Assembly: GCA_027366165.1 (NCBI GenBank) | Contig: DAHXKX010000023.1 | Location: 1-34,724 of the forward strand | Origin: Actinomycetota bacterium | Lineage (GTDB): Bacteria > Actinomycetota > Acidimicrobiia > Acidimicrobiales > Acidimicrobiaceae | Direction: 5' to 3' | DNA length: 34,724 nucleotides | Part shown: piece by piece, positions 25,002 to 33,326 of the stretch | Layout: every line of letters starts with the position of its first letter | How positions within the stretch are numbered: position 1 is the first letter of the stretch | The notes under the pieces: generated by a model | Databases searched by the model: none | The model's input: only the letters and a program-made list of their open reading frames with translations | What the model was told of the DNA's origin: nothing | Made by a program: the position numbers and the translations under genes

Positions 25002-25876
25002 TTGTTACCTACTGACTCACCAGAGTCTGGATAGTCGTAAAATCCATGTCCTACCTTCTTCCCCCAACGTCCGTCGCGATACAACCTTTCGAGGATCTCG
25101 TTTGGCTTCGCGGCCTCATTTCCCGTCTCCTGGTATTCGTCAAGCCTCGCAAGATATGTGACGTCCACACCGGCGACATCCATGAGATAAAAAGGTCCCA
25201 TTGGATGCCCAAGTCCCCTTGTCACCGCCAAATCAATGTCCTCGGCCGAGGCATAGCCACCTTCCAGAAGACTCATCGCCTCACGGGTCAAGGCCCTGAA
25301 TATCCGGTTCACAATAAATCCAGGAACCTCCCTGCGAACCAAGACTGACGTTCGGTCAATCACCTTGCAAAACTCAAGCGCCGCCGCCTCCACCTCGGGC
25401 GATACCGCTGGATGGACTACCACCTCGACGAGATCCATCACCAGGACAGGGTTGAAGAAATGGAGATTAATGACCCGTTCTGGTCCAGCAGTCACCTTTG
25501 CCAGTCGTGAACCCACAATATTTGAACTGTTGGATGCGAGTATTGCTGGCGCCGGACACAGCCTGCCGAGCCGCTCGAACAGTGCCGCCTTAGGCTCGAA
25601 CTTCTCTATGATCGCTTCGATCACCACGGAAGCGCCCTCGACACAGTTTTCAAGAGAGTCCGCAAATTTCAGCCTTTTTGCTGTCTCTATTTGCTGTTCA
25701 GCGCTGAGCTTGTTCTTCTTGACTCGCGACTTCAAGTACTCCACGGAGAACTCCGAGGCATTCGCAAGCACATCATCAGAAACGTCGTACAATGAGACCT
25801 CTAGGCCCTTAAGTGCACAGTGAACGGCTATTTGCCGACCCATGCTGCCGGCCCCAACAACGGCTACTCTATCCAT
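24998..25876 (-). CDS. 3-hydroxyacyl-CoA dehydrogenase
   Basis: An NAD-dependent dehydrogenase of 292 residues, normal for the short 3-hydroxybutyryl-CoA type. The N-terminal Rossmann motif is VAVVGAGSMGRQIAVHCAL. The catalytic region has ASNSSNIVGSRLAKV and NLHFFNPVLVMDLVEV (catalytic His in HFFNP). The C-terminal domain has VPGFIVNRIFRALTREAM and LGHPMGPFYLMDVAGVDV. It overlaps the upstream crotonase gene by eight bases and the CoA-transferase by four. It would oxidise the hydroxyl made by a hydratase of the same operon; a second paralogue lies at 28718-29572. Confidence 0.93.
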   Translation of the reverse strand: MDRVAVVGAGSMGRQIAVHCALKGLEVSLYDVSDDVLANASEFSVEYLKSRVKKNKLSAEQQIETAKRLKFADSLENCVEGASVVIEAIIEKFEPKAALFERLGRLCPAPAILASNSSNIVGSRLAKVTAGPERVINLHFFNPVLVMDLVEVVVHPAVSPEVEAAALEFCKVIDRTSVLVRREVPGFIVNRIFRALTREAMSLLEGGYASAEDIDLAVTRGLGHPMGPFYLMDVAGVDVTYLARLDEYQETGNEAAKPNEILERLYRDGRWGKKVGHGFYDYPDSGESVGNK

Positions 25877-26687
25877 TTCCTGTTCCTTCTACTCTCCCGG
25901 GTGGAGCCATTCTTTCTGATTGATCCCCAAACTTTCCCATGGCAGCCTGTCTCTCCGGAGAGAAGTAGCAGACATTTGAGATCTCGACATCAAACTGAAA
26001 TCCCTGTCGGAAACCGACCAAGTGATCGACCGACCGTTTCACCCCGCGTACCGCCGTCGGCACGTTAACGGCAATCATCTTGGCTATTTCCAACGCCTTG
26101 TCCAATAAGGCATCGTCTGGAACCAGGTAGGAAACCACGCCCATGGAAAAGGCTTCTGCGGCGCTGATTCGGCGTCCAGTCAACGCCAAATCCTTGGTCC
26201 GAAGCGGACCAATAATCCGAGTGAGCATTTGCAATGCCCCTCCAGCCGGTATCATGCCCCACCGTGCCTCTGGTAGCGCGAACTGCGCTGACTCACCGGC
26301 CACTATCACATCTGCCGCGAGAGCCAATTCAAATCCTCCACCGAGACAGTGCCCAGAAACCGCCGCAATCATCGGCTTGGAACGTTCGTGCACCGATAGA
26401 TAAAACGGGAACACCACGGACCGTCTGTAATCATCGGCTTCCTCGTCGCTAATGCTCTGACGCTCTTTCAAATCAACGCCTACACAAAACGCACCGGAGC
26501 CACTTCCTCGAATAACGGCCACTTTGATGGCGGGATCTGAGTCGATCTCTTCGACCACCCTTCGCAGGTCACTAAAAAGACCTCTGTTCAATGCGTTCAA
26601 GGCCTCGGGCCTGTTCAGGGTGACAAGTGCTACCCCATCAACAGTCTCATAAAGGACCAGTCCACTCATAGTAACCTCACCCGACAC
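25869..26687 (-). CDS. enoyl-CoA hydratase/isomerase family protein
   Basis: A 272-residue crotonase. Both hydratase glutamates are present, Glu120 in HCLGGGFELALAADV and Glu140 in FALPEARWGMIPAGG. The oxyanion-hole motif FCVGVDLKERQ is slightly unusual (V for the common AG). An in-frame ATG at codon 7 is an alternative start. The longer start at 26687 directly abuts the stop of the upstream crotonase gene. It probably hydrates an enoyl-CoA in the pathway, but the fold serves many reactions. Confidence 0.9.
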   Translation of the reverse strand: MSGEVTMSGLVLYETVDGVALVTLNRPEALNALNRGLFSDLRRVVEEIDSDPAIKVAVIRGSGSGAFCVGVDLKERQSISDEEADDYRRSVVFPFYLSVHERSKPMIAAVSGHCLGGGFELALAADVIVAGESAQFALPEARWGMIPAGGALQMLTRIIGPLRTKDLALTGRRISAAEAFSMGVVSYLVPDDALLDKALEIAKMIAVNVPTAVRGVKRSVDHLVGFRQGFQFDVEISNVCYFSPERQAAMGKFGDQSERMAPPGRVEGTGNG

Positions 26688-27467
26688 TTAGCGTCCGTGG
26701 AATGACGGGGAACGCTTTTCTCTGAATGCCGCGATTCCTTCACGAAGGTCTTCACTGGCGAACAATGTGGCGACTCCCATCCGTTCCAACGCCAGTCCCG
26801 TACTCAGAGGACTGTCATTCCCAAGATAAAAGACCTGAAGAAGGATTCGCATCGCCAGAGGGCTGAACCCCGCTAGGCGCTGCGCAAGTTCAGACGTCTT
26901 CGCCATAAGTTCATCTGCAGCGACTATCCGGTTAGCCAGACCCAGCTCATACGCCCTTGCAGCCGACATCAACTCGCCGGTAAGCAACATCTCGATCGCC
27001 AATCCCTGACCGATTGAATGAACTAATCGCTGAGTACCTCCATAACCGGGAATGGCTCCCAGGGTTATTTCTGGAAATCCAATCCGGGCCGTATCAGCCA
27101 TGATTCTCATGGTCGCCGCCAAACTCAGCTCAAAACCGGCACCGAGTGCCAGCCCGTTCACCGCGGCTATCACGGGTTTGCCGAGTGCCTCGATTCTTTG
27201 GTAGAGAGATTGAGCTCTTTCAGAAAGAGCCATCATTTCAGCGGAACTCTTGGACTCGAGTTCTTTCAAGTCTGCCCCTGCCGAAAACGCACGCTGCCCG
27301 CTACCCGTCACAACAACCACGCAAATTTCGTCCCGCGCTGCAATGTCGTAGAAGACCCTGTCGAGCGTCTCCAATGCTGCTTCGTTAAGAGTATTCATCG
27401 CCTCGGGACGATCAATTGTCACGTAGGCGACATTGCCTTCAACGGTCATGTCGATCGAGCTATCCAT
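26688..27467 (-). CDS. enoyl-CoA hydratase
   Basis: A 259-residue crotonase with every expected active-site feature: FSAGADLKELE (61-71), NGLALGAGFELSLAA with Glu113, and GFPEITLGAIPGYGGTQRL with Glu133. It is the most canonical hydratase of the three crotonases in the operon. It lies 12 bases downstream of the thiolase gene, and its stop abuts the next gene. Confidence 0.93.
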   Translation of the reverse strand: MDSSIDMTVEGNVAYVTIDRPEAMNTLNEAALETLDRVFYDIAARDEICVVVVTGSGQRAFSAGADLKELESKSSAEMMALSERAQSLYQRIEALGKPVIAAVNGLALGAGFELSLAATMRIMADTARIGFPEITLGAIPGYGGTQRLVHSIGQGLAIEMLLTGELMSAARAYELGLANRIVAADELMAKTSELAQRLAGFSPLAMRILLQVFYLGNDSPLSTGLALERMGVATLFASEDLREGIAAFREKRSPSFHGR

Positions 27468-27479
27468 TCAACTCTCCGA

Positions 27480-28670
27480 TCAACTTTCTCGACGGATTAT
27501 CATGGCTGTACTCACGCCGCCGCCACCACATATACTCGCGATACCCAGCTCACCTCCGCTTACGCGAAGAACGCTATACAAAGACATCAATATCCGCGCA
27601 CCGGAGATTCCCGTTGGATGGCTCATGGCAATAGCACCCCCGTGCACATTGACCCGGCTTCGATCCCAGCCCAACACTCGCTCGTTGGCAAGCATTTGCA
27701 CGGCAAATGCCTCGTTGACTTCAATGAACTCCATGTCATTGAGCGTCATTCCAGCCTTCTTTAGTGCCAAGGGCACCGAAACACCTGGACCCTCTCCCAT
27801 GAATGCGGGTTCCACCCCAGTCTGGGCAAACGACACCACCGAAAAGAGAGGTACCCAACCCCGCTCATTGGCCTGAGTACGGCTAGTCACCACCAACGCC
27901 ACCCCGCCATCACCCATGCTGCACGAATTCCCGGCGGTGACGCTGCCACCTTCTTCAAATGCCGGCTTCAGGCGACCGAGCCTTTCGAGCGAAGTGTCCC
28001 GTCTGATTGATTCATCATGGTCCAGTAGCTGTATCCGCTCATCGAGACCCGACAATGCCGACGATGAGACAATTTCCGACTTCAGAAAGCCACGGTCCTC
28101 GGCATTCGCAGCCTTTTGATGCGACTCCAAGGCAAATTCATCCTGCTCTTCACGGCTGATCCCGTACTTTTTCGCCAGATTTTCCGCAGTCTGACCCATT
28201 GCCATGTTGCATAGTGGATCAATCGTGTCGCTCCAAGCGTCCTCGATCACTCGGTTTCCCAGCTTGATACCTTCCCAACGCACATTTCTTACCATGAAAG
28301 GCATAGTGCTCATAGACTCCATACCGCCCGCGACAACAGTGCGCGACTCGCCGGTCAAAATGGACTGGCTCGCCAGCATAACGCTCTTCATTCCGGACGG
28401 GCAGGCCATATTAACCGTCGCCGCCGGTATCGAAATCGGAATCCCAGCCTTGACTGCGGCGGTTCGAACCGGATTCGGACCGTTGCCGGCTTGACGACAG
28501 TTACCAAGAAGCACAGCATCGACGTCCTCCGGAGCCACACTTCCATTCTCAAGAGCTCCTCGGATAGCTGCCGCCCCCAATTGAGCGGCGGGGACATCCC
28601 TAAGAGTCCCGCCAAAGCGTCCCAGAGGCGTACGCGCCATGCCGACAATCACAATTTCTTCCACCAACAC
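27480..28670 (-). CDS. thiolase (acetyl-CoA C-acyltransferase)
   Basis: A 396-residue thiolase that cleaves 3-ketoacyl-CoA with CoA. The nucleophilic Cys90 is in NMACPSGMKSVMLASQS. NEAFA, His351 (in AMSHPTGISG, usually GHP) and Cys381 in CGGGGVSTA complete the active site. The longest frame begins at GTG 28670, but AAGGAG is only two bases before it. A GTG two codons later (28664) has eight-base spacing and gives the normal N-terminus EEIVIVGMARTP, so it is the more likely start. Confidence 0.94.
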   Translation of the reverse strand: MLVEEIVIVGMARTPLGRFGGTLRDVPAAQLGAAAIRGALENGSVAPEDVDAVLLGNCRQAGNGPNPVRTAAVKAGIPISIPAATVNMACPSGMKSVMLASQSILTGESRTVVAGGMESMSTMPFMVRNVRWEGIKLGNRVIEDAWSDTIDPLCNMAMGQTAENLAKKYGISREEQDEFALESHQKAANAEDRGFLKSEIVSSSALSGLDERIQLLDHDESIRRDTSLERLGRLKPAFEEGGSVTAGNSCSMGDGGVALVVTSRTQANERGWVPLFSVVSFAQTGVEPAFMGEGPGVSVPLALKKAGMTLNDMEFIEVNEAFAVQMLANERVLGWDRSRVNVHGGAIAMSHPTGISGARILMSLYSVLRVSGGELGIASICGGGGVSTAMIIRRES

Positions 28671-28717
28671 CGCTCCTTAGTCACCGAGTCAGTGATCGTG
28701 CGAAACAAGCCTGCCGA

Positions 28718-29572
28718 TCACTCATAGACGTAGAAACCTCTGCCAGACTTCCTCCCGAGATATCCAGAGGCGACCAGTGATCGATGAAGTGGACAAGGCA
28801 GAAACTTGTTTCCTCCGCACTTCTCATTGAGGTCTTCCAAAATGTGCAACATGGTGTCGAGGCCGACAAAATCTCCCAACTGCAGCGGACCCATTGGGAA
28901 GTTGAACCCGTCGCGCATTGCCTGATCCACGTCCTCCGCGGTGGAAACGCCTTCATACACCGTCCATACGGCTTCGTTGAACATTGGCATGTAAACGCGG
29001 TTGGTAATGAATCCTGGCGAGTCCTTCTTTACCTCAACAGGCGACTTCTGCACCTTCTGCAGAAACTCCTGGACTGCGGCAAGAGTCTCGTCACTCGTTC
29101 TGAGACCGCGAATGACCTCCACAAGCCGCATCACCACTACGGGGCTATGAAAATGAACTCCTATAAACCTGTCAGGTCGCTGGGTAACCGCAGCCATCGG
29201 ACTGATAGGCAACGCGGAGGTGTTGGAGGCAAAGATCGTATGATCCGCCATGACCTTGTCAAGTGCCCGAAAGACTTCCCGCTTCAGATCCAAGTCCTCA
29301 AATACGGCCTCAATCACTAAGTCAGCCTTTTTGGCCTCTTCGAAACTTGACACCGGAACTATCAGATTCAGTATCCTCTGACCCTCCTCCTCCGTCAGCT
29401 TCCCCTTTTTGACCCGTCCTGTAATCTGCTCGGCGATCCTGGCCACGCCTCGGTTGCGCGATTCTTCGTTACTGTCATAGACATAAGTCGTGAAACCAGC
29501 CTGTGCCGAAGTCTGGGCAATTCCATGGCCCATCATTCCTAGGCCAACGACCAATACCTTTTCAATACTCAA
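28718..29572 (-). CDS. 3-hydroxyacyl-CoA (3-hydroxybutyryl-CoA) dehydrogenase
   Basis: A 284-residue NAD-dependent dehydrogenase, paralogous to 24998-25876. The Rossmann motif is VLVVGLGMMGHGIAQTSAQ. Other marks are ASNTSALPIS, GVHFHSPVVVMRLVEVI (catalytic His kept, but HFHSP instead of HFFNP), DSPGFITNRVYMPM and the C-terminal FNFPMGPLQLGDFVGLDTM. AAGGAT precedes the ATG. Two such dehydrogenases in one operon suggest two separate oxidation steps or two stereochemically distinct intermediates. Confidence 0.93.
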   Translation of the reverse strand: MSIEKVLVVGLGMMGHGIAQTSAQAGFTTYVYDSNEESRNRGVARIAEQITGRVKKGKLTEEEGQRILNLIVPVSSFEEAKKADLVIEAVFEDLDLKREVFRALDKVMADHTIFASNTSALPISPMAAVTQRPDRFIGVHFHSPVVVMRLVEVIRGLRTSDETLAAVQEFLQKVQKSPVEVKKDSPGFITNRVYMPMFNEAVWTVYEGVSTAEDVDQAMRDGFNFPMGPLQLGDFVGLDTMLHILEDLNEKCGGNKFLPCPLHRSLVASGYLGRKSGRGFYVYE

Positions 29573-29601
29573 TGCTCATCCTTTCCACTTGAAAATGGGT
29601 A

Positions 29602-30453
29602 CTAGTCAAGTCCGTAAACCTGGGCCGCGTTATCATGCAATATCATCTGGGCAACGTCTTCTTTTAGACCCATGCCTTGACGGATGTAGCTGACCGCGTC
29701 TTTGTGCACAACGGCCGGAAAATTGGTTCCCCAAAGCACTTTTTTCTTTCCCCGGCTCTTGATGAAGTTGACCAAGGTCTGCTCAAGGTATTGGGGTGCA
29801 TGTGCATCGATACCCAGATAGACATTCTCATGCTTCCAGGCAAGCGCAATCATCTCCTCGGTCCATGGCCACCCTGTGTGTGCGCCAATTATCTTGAGTT
29901 CGGGAAAATCAATTGCGATGTCGTCGAGCGCAATCGGACGACCCAACTCGCTCGGCATTCTCTCAGCCGAGTGTCCGACCTGCATTGACACTGGAACACC
30001 CAGCTCTGCGCACTTTGCATAGAGGGGATAGTAAAGACGATGGTTGAGAGGGATCCCAAATCCATAGGTATGAATATAGACTCCGCGAAATCCCCAGTCC
30101 TTTACCGCCCTCTCGACGTTTCGAACCCCCTCCAGTCGGGTGTAGGGGTTGTATCCTGCAATTCCGACAAACCGGTCCGGGTACCTCTCTACCACCGCAT
30201 TGACTTCCTCTTCGGTGATGTCCCAGATCATTCGATTCTTCTGTTCTGCCATCATACGCACAGCTGGAATCAAAACCTTGGAAACTCCGGCTTCGTCCAT
30301 CATCGCGACAAAGTCATCCACCGCGATTCCCTTTACCCGGTCTTCCATGTGCCACCACTTGATCAAATACTGAAACTCCGGTGGTCCATACCAGTTCTTC
30401 TGTATGCAATCCTCAGTGAAAAGGTTGCACAGTATGTCGATGGCACCTGTCAT
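29602..30453 (-). CDS. amidohydrolase-fold (COG2159-like) protein lacking most metal ligands
   Basis: A 283-residue TIM-barrel protein of the amidohydrolase/ACMSD group. GGAGG lies ten bases before the ATG at 30453; a longer frame to 30573 overlaps the upstream gene and is rejected. The barrel architecture is clear: IDILCNLF at the first strand, AGVSKVLIPAVRMM, RFVGIAGYNP, DWGFRGVYIHTYG, the GVPVSMQVGHSAE strand, IIGAHTGWPW and VLWGTNFPAVVHKD. Of the five usual metal ligands only His192 remains; the others read Leu8, Asn10, Gln158 and Asn244 (normally HxH, H, H, D). It may work without metal or as a lyase or isomerase. It sits between the ligase pair and the beta-oxidation genes. Confidence 0.85.
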   Translation of the reverse strand: MTGAIDILCNLFTEDCIQKNWYGPPEFQYLIKWWHMEDRVKGIAVDDFVAMMDEAGVSKVLIPAVRMMAEQKNRMIWDITEEEVNAVVERYPDRFVGIAGYNPYTRLEGVRNVERAVKDWGFRGVYIHTYGFGIPLNHRLYYPLYAKCAELGVPVSMQVGHSAERMPSELGRPIALDDIAIDFPELKIIGAHTGWPWTEEMIALAWKHENVYLGIDAHAPQYLEQTLVNFIKSRGKKKVLWGTNFPAVVHKDAVSYIRQGMGLKEDVAQMILHDNAAQVYGLD

Positions 30454-30458
30454 ATTCT

Positions 30459-30704
30459 TTAAACCTCCGCTGTTGTAGTTGAATTTCGAAGTTGAGTCTG
30501 CCCTAAGGCATCCTCGAGAGCTGGCTGTCTCTCCCCCTCCGGAGTCAACCCACGTACCTCCCCCAATAGCCATAACGCCGTGTGAAATTGAATGTCGGCA
30601 TCCTGCAACAGACGCTCTACCGCCGGTGAAGGCGCCTCTTGCAAAAGGACGCGAAGATCGTGGCGTATGCTGTCAATGCAGGCGACATACTTTTGGTGTT
30701 CCAT
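30459..30704 (-). CDS. 81-residue protein of unknown function
   Basis: A strong AGGAGGG lies seven bases before the ATG and the stop is five bases before the amidohydrolase start, so this looks like a real, co-transcribed gene. The protein is mostly helical and charged, without a signal peptide or membrane segment. Helices can be seen at about 2-21 (YVACIDSIRHDLRVLL) and 26-52 (AVERLLQDADIQFHTALWLL). I recognise no family. Position between a CoA ligase and an amidohydrolase-like gene suggests a small subunit or accessory factor of one of them. Confidence 0.75.
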   Translation of the reverse strand: MEHQKYVACIDSIRHDLRVLLQEAPSPAVERLLQDADIQFHTALWLLGEVRGLTPEGERQPALEDALGQTQLRNSTTTAEV

Positions 30705-30746
30705 GACAATCCCTCCTCGTACTCTGACCTAGTTTTACCGGCAGTC

Positions 30747-32126
30747 TTATACGGTCTTGGGCCGATGGTCGAAGAACCGCTTCGCTTTGAGCTCATAACG
30801 TGGAAGGTCTCCAGGGCTCACAACCTCGACCATGATGGTTACCCCAATCTTCGCCTTTATCACAGCCTGGAGATCCTTCTCCAGTCCGGAATAGCTGCTC
30901 GATGAGACTCCTGTCGCTGGTTCAACCTTTACCGTCACTTCATCGTTAAGACTTCCGGATGCCACGTGCAACTCGTAATGAGAGCTGAGTCCGGGCACAT
31001 CGCTCAGCAGATACTCGACCGCAGCTGGATAGACATTGGTCCCCTTTATGGTGATCATGTCGTCAGTTCGTCCAAGGACTCCACCTTCGTATAGAAGCCA
31101 GGACCGACCGCAACTGCATACGTCGTAGTGGGCACGGACCAAATCATGGGTCCGATACTTGATCACCGGCTGAGCCATTTGTATATAGCTGGTAACCACG
31201 TTCTCTCCCACCTCGCCAGGCCCCACAGGGTTCCCTGATGCATCGAGAATCGTAGCATACCCCTGATCCTCTCCAAAGTGACAACCGAGCTGTTCAGGGC
31301 AACCGGGGGCAATAGCGCCAACTTCACCCACCCCATAAAGTTCGTATGCCTTGGCACCCCATGCGGTCTCGATGGCTTGACGCGTGGTGGGAATTCCCGG
31401 GCCAGGCTCACCGGCATGGATGGTGTAACGAATTGCTGTTTCACTTGTGTTAATCCCAAGTTCCTTGGCCAGTTCTGCCAGATAAATGGCATACGTCGGA
31501 GTGGAGACCAAAACAGTGGGTTTCAACTGTTCTATCTGACGAAGCCGTTGCTCGGAGGTAAGTCCGCCACCACTCATCACCGTAGCGCCGAGGCATCTAA
31601 CCCCCCAATACGCACTCCAGAACCCCGTATACATGCCCCACGGAAACGCAAAGTAAAAGGTGTCACTGGGACGAATGCCCACACCCCAGTAAAGGTAGGC
31701 CCACTGCTCACCATACTGCAATTGCGTATGCAAAGAAAACGGGATCCTAAGTGGCGTACCCGTGGAACCGGACGTTTGAAAGTGATAGATGTAGTAGTCC
31801 GGGCTCAGTGCGACACTATCACCCCAGGGTGGATTCACCGCCTGTGCATTTACGAGATCCTTCTTATCGATGGTCGGAACATATCGGTTGAAGTCTTCCA
31901 GGCTGCGGATGTCCTCCGGAGCAAATCCGATCTCCCCATAAAGGTCGTGATAGAAAGGAACCCGGTCGTATGCGTAGCGCAATAAAGCCTGCAGCCGCTT
32001 TAGATGCAGTTGGTCCAATTGTTCACGGGGCATCGTCTCCGTATATTCGTTCCAAAATGCTCCCGATTGCGACCGGGAACTTAGCAAGGGCTGCGATCGC
32101 AGCGCGTTGACGTCTAGAAGTGTCAC
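30747..32126 (-). CDS. phenylacetate-CoA ligase (PaaK)-like acyl-CoA ligase
   Basis: A 459-residue AMP-forming enzyme, first gene of the catabolic operon. The phosphate-binding loop is FQTSGSTGTPLRIPFS (about 115-130). Downstream come LVSTPTYAIYLAELA, IHAGEPGP, ELYGVGEVGAIAPGC (A5-like), VIKYRTHDLV, the Cys-rich CSCGRSWLLYEGGVLGRTDD (A7/A8-like) and IKGTNVYPAAVEYLL. The C-terminal catalytic-Lys region is YELKAKRFF. These are the marks of PaaK-type ligases acting on aryl or arylacetic acids. It starts at GTG 32126 with GAGG five bases upstream. It should activate the acid to its CoA ester with ATP; the acid is not deducible from sequence. Confidence 0.9.
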   Translation of the reverse strand: MTLLDVNALRSQPLLSSRSQSGAFWNEYTETMPREQLDQLHLKRLQALLRYAYDRVPFYHDLYGEIGFAPEDIRSLEDFNRYVPTIDKKDLVNAQAVNPPWGDSVALSPDYYIYHFQTSGSTGTPLRIPFSLHTQLQYGEQWAYLYWGVGIRPSDTFYFAFPWGMYTGFWSAYWGVRCLGATVMSGGGLTSEQRLRQIEQLKPTVLVSTPTYAIYLAELAKELGINTSETAIRYTIHAGEPGPGIPTTRQAIETAWGAKAYELYGVGEVGAIAPGCPEQLGCHFGEDQGYATILDASGNPVGPGEVGENVVTSYIQMAQPVIKYRTHDLVRAHYDVCSCGRSWLLYEGGVLGRTDDMITIKGTNVYPAAVEYLLSDVPGLSSHYELHVASGSLNDEVTVKVEPATGVSSSSYSGLEKDLQAVIKAKIGVTIMVEVVSPGDLPRYELKAKRFFDHRPKTV

Positions 32127-32469
32127 GGTACCTCACTTTCTCATTCCGCCGTAACCCCTGACACAGCTGCTCAAGGTTGCGGTGGTTGCACAATTACACA
32201 TTCTCATCGGTCCGCTTGGGTGCGGGAACTCAGCCAAAGCGCACCACGGACTCCTCCAACATGATTCCAATTCCGATACCAATGTCTCGAAAGAGAGGAG
32301 AAACCCCCACGTCTGACCCCATTTCAGAAATTCTCCTCACTACACCCAACTCATTACCGAAAACTGCACCCACAAAGATCCAGCTCGAACTCTAGAGGAT
32401 CCTGAGCCCAAATCTCCAATCCCAAGCCTCCTTTGGCCGGACCAACCCTGCGATGGATGCTCCCTAAAC

Positions 32470-32498
32470 AAAATAATTGCATGCATTTATGTAGACAA
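32470..32498 (-). promoter_or_regulatory. candidate sigma-70-type promoter of the catabolic operon
   Basis: On the minus strand TTGTCT (32498-32493), a 17-base spacer and TATTTT (32475-32470) fit a housekeeping promoter at 4 of 6 positions each, in an AT-rich stretch. It would leave a leader of about 340 bases before the CoA ligase start, which is long, so confidence is low. Confidence 0.25.
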
Positions 32499-33156
32499 TA
32501 TGCTTTTTGTCTCAGCATTGCAAATGGAGAACCCGCCAATCTGAACCACAGGAGGTCGCAATCCTGTTCCCATGGGGTAGGGTCAGGCGTACTTGCCTCC
32601 TGGAGCGCTACCCCGGACACTTTAGGGATCGGCAGGTTCCCGATTTAGGTCTTGCTGGCCTCCAGTGCGCAAGGGCTGCTTATACGATAAGCCGCGAGGT
32701 TGACCAAGCTCCCGGTCAAGATTTTCCACCACGCTCTGAGACAAGTGGAATGCTGACATGGAACTCAACGACCACCTGCCTTCCATTCCAAGACTATGCC
32801 GCAATCACAGGAGACCGCTAAATGCGATCCTTTATAAGCGAACTCATCCACCAACATTGATTCGTCGGCTTAAGGCCTCCTTTTGTTTTCGGTGGCATGC
32901 TGGAGCCAACGCCAACCGCCCCCGACCAAGCTGAAGGAAGAAAGCCCCATGAGCAAGCTTTGGGAGGTTCAACGCACCACTTCTGGACGACTGGACTCCT
33001 TAATGCGATCATCTGACTACCCATGGACACACTGTTTCGTCGGCATTGCGTGAGTTGACGGCCAAGATAGCCAGGTATTGATCAAATTGGCAGATCACGC
33101 AGAGGTGGCGCCGGTACAAAAGCGAATCGACATAAACGATAAGTATCCTTCGCGGT

Positions 33157-33194
33157 ATACACCTAATGCCAAGAGTATTAGGTGTATCTTGGCA
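33157..33194. repeat. two overlapping inverted repeats
   Basis: ATACACCTAAT (33157-33167) and ATTAGGTGTAT (33177-33187) are perfect 11-bp inverted repeats. TGCCAAGA (33167-33174) and TCTTGGCA (33187-33194) form a second, perfect 8-bp pair that interleaves with the first. As RNA the two stems would exclude each other; as DNA they look like nested operator or recombination sites. Confidence 0.75.
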
Positions 33195-33247
33195 AAGACA
33201 GGCAGGCAAGCTGCCCTATGCGGCTCCAGCCACCGCTGAAAAAATTC

Positions 33248-33291
33248 GCATGCGGCCCGACGGCGACCAATCATTCGGGCCCTCTGCATGC
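33248..33291 (-). terminator. intrinsic terminator of the AAA ATPase gene
   Basis: On the minus strand a long stem of GCATGC plus GGGCCCGA-type pairing (GGCCCGA/TCGGGCC and GCATGC/GCATGC, with a 4-base bulge) is followed by GAATTTTTT. It lies 36 bases past the stop of the AAA gene. GC-rich stem plus T-run is the standard Rho-independent form. Confidence 0.8.
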
Positions 33292-33326
33292 GGTCACACT
33301 AAGCGTTACATAGCCAAGAGAGGGCG

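Larger units (their letters stand above)
32127..33326. other. 1.2-kb region without a clear gene upstream of the catabolic operon
   Basis: Frames on both strands are short and overlap one another (32354-32620 minus, 32507-32821 plus, 32818-33030 minus) and match no family I know. A 53-codon minus frame (32230-32391) reads like protein (FVGAVFGNELGVVRR) but has no start signal or known relative. Supportable elements are a promoter-like pair at 32470-32498, a small inverted repeat TTGACC/GGTCAA at 32700-32719, the overlapping inverted repeats at 33157-33194 and the terminator of the AAA gene. Confidence 0.45.

Noticed and set aside
30454-30573. Longer start for the amidohydrolase-like gene
   Set aside because: It would overlap the 81-residue gene, and GGAGG correctly spaced before the ATG at 30453 marks the real start.
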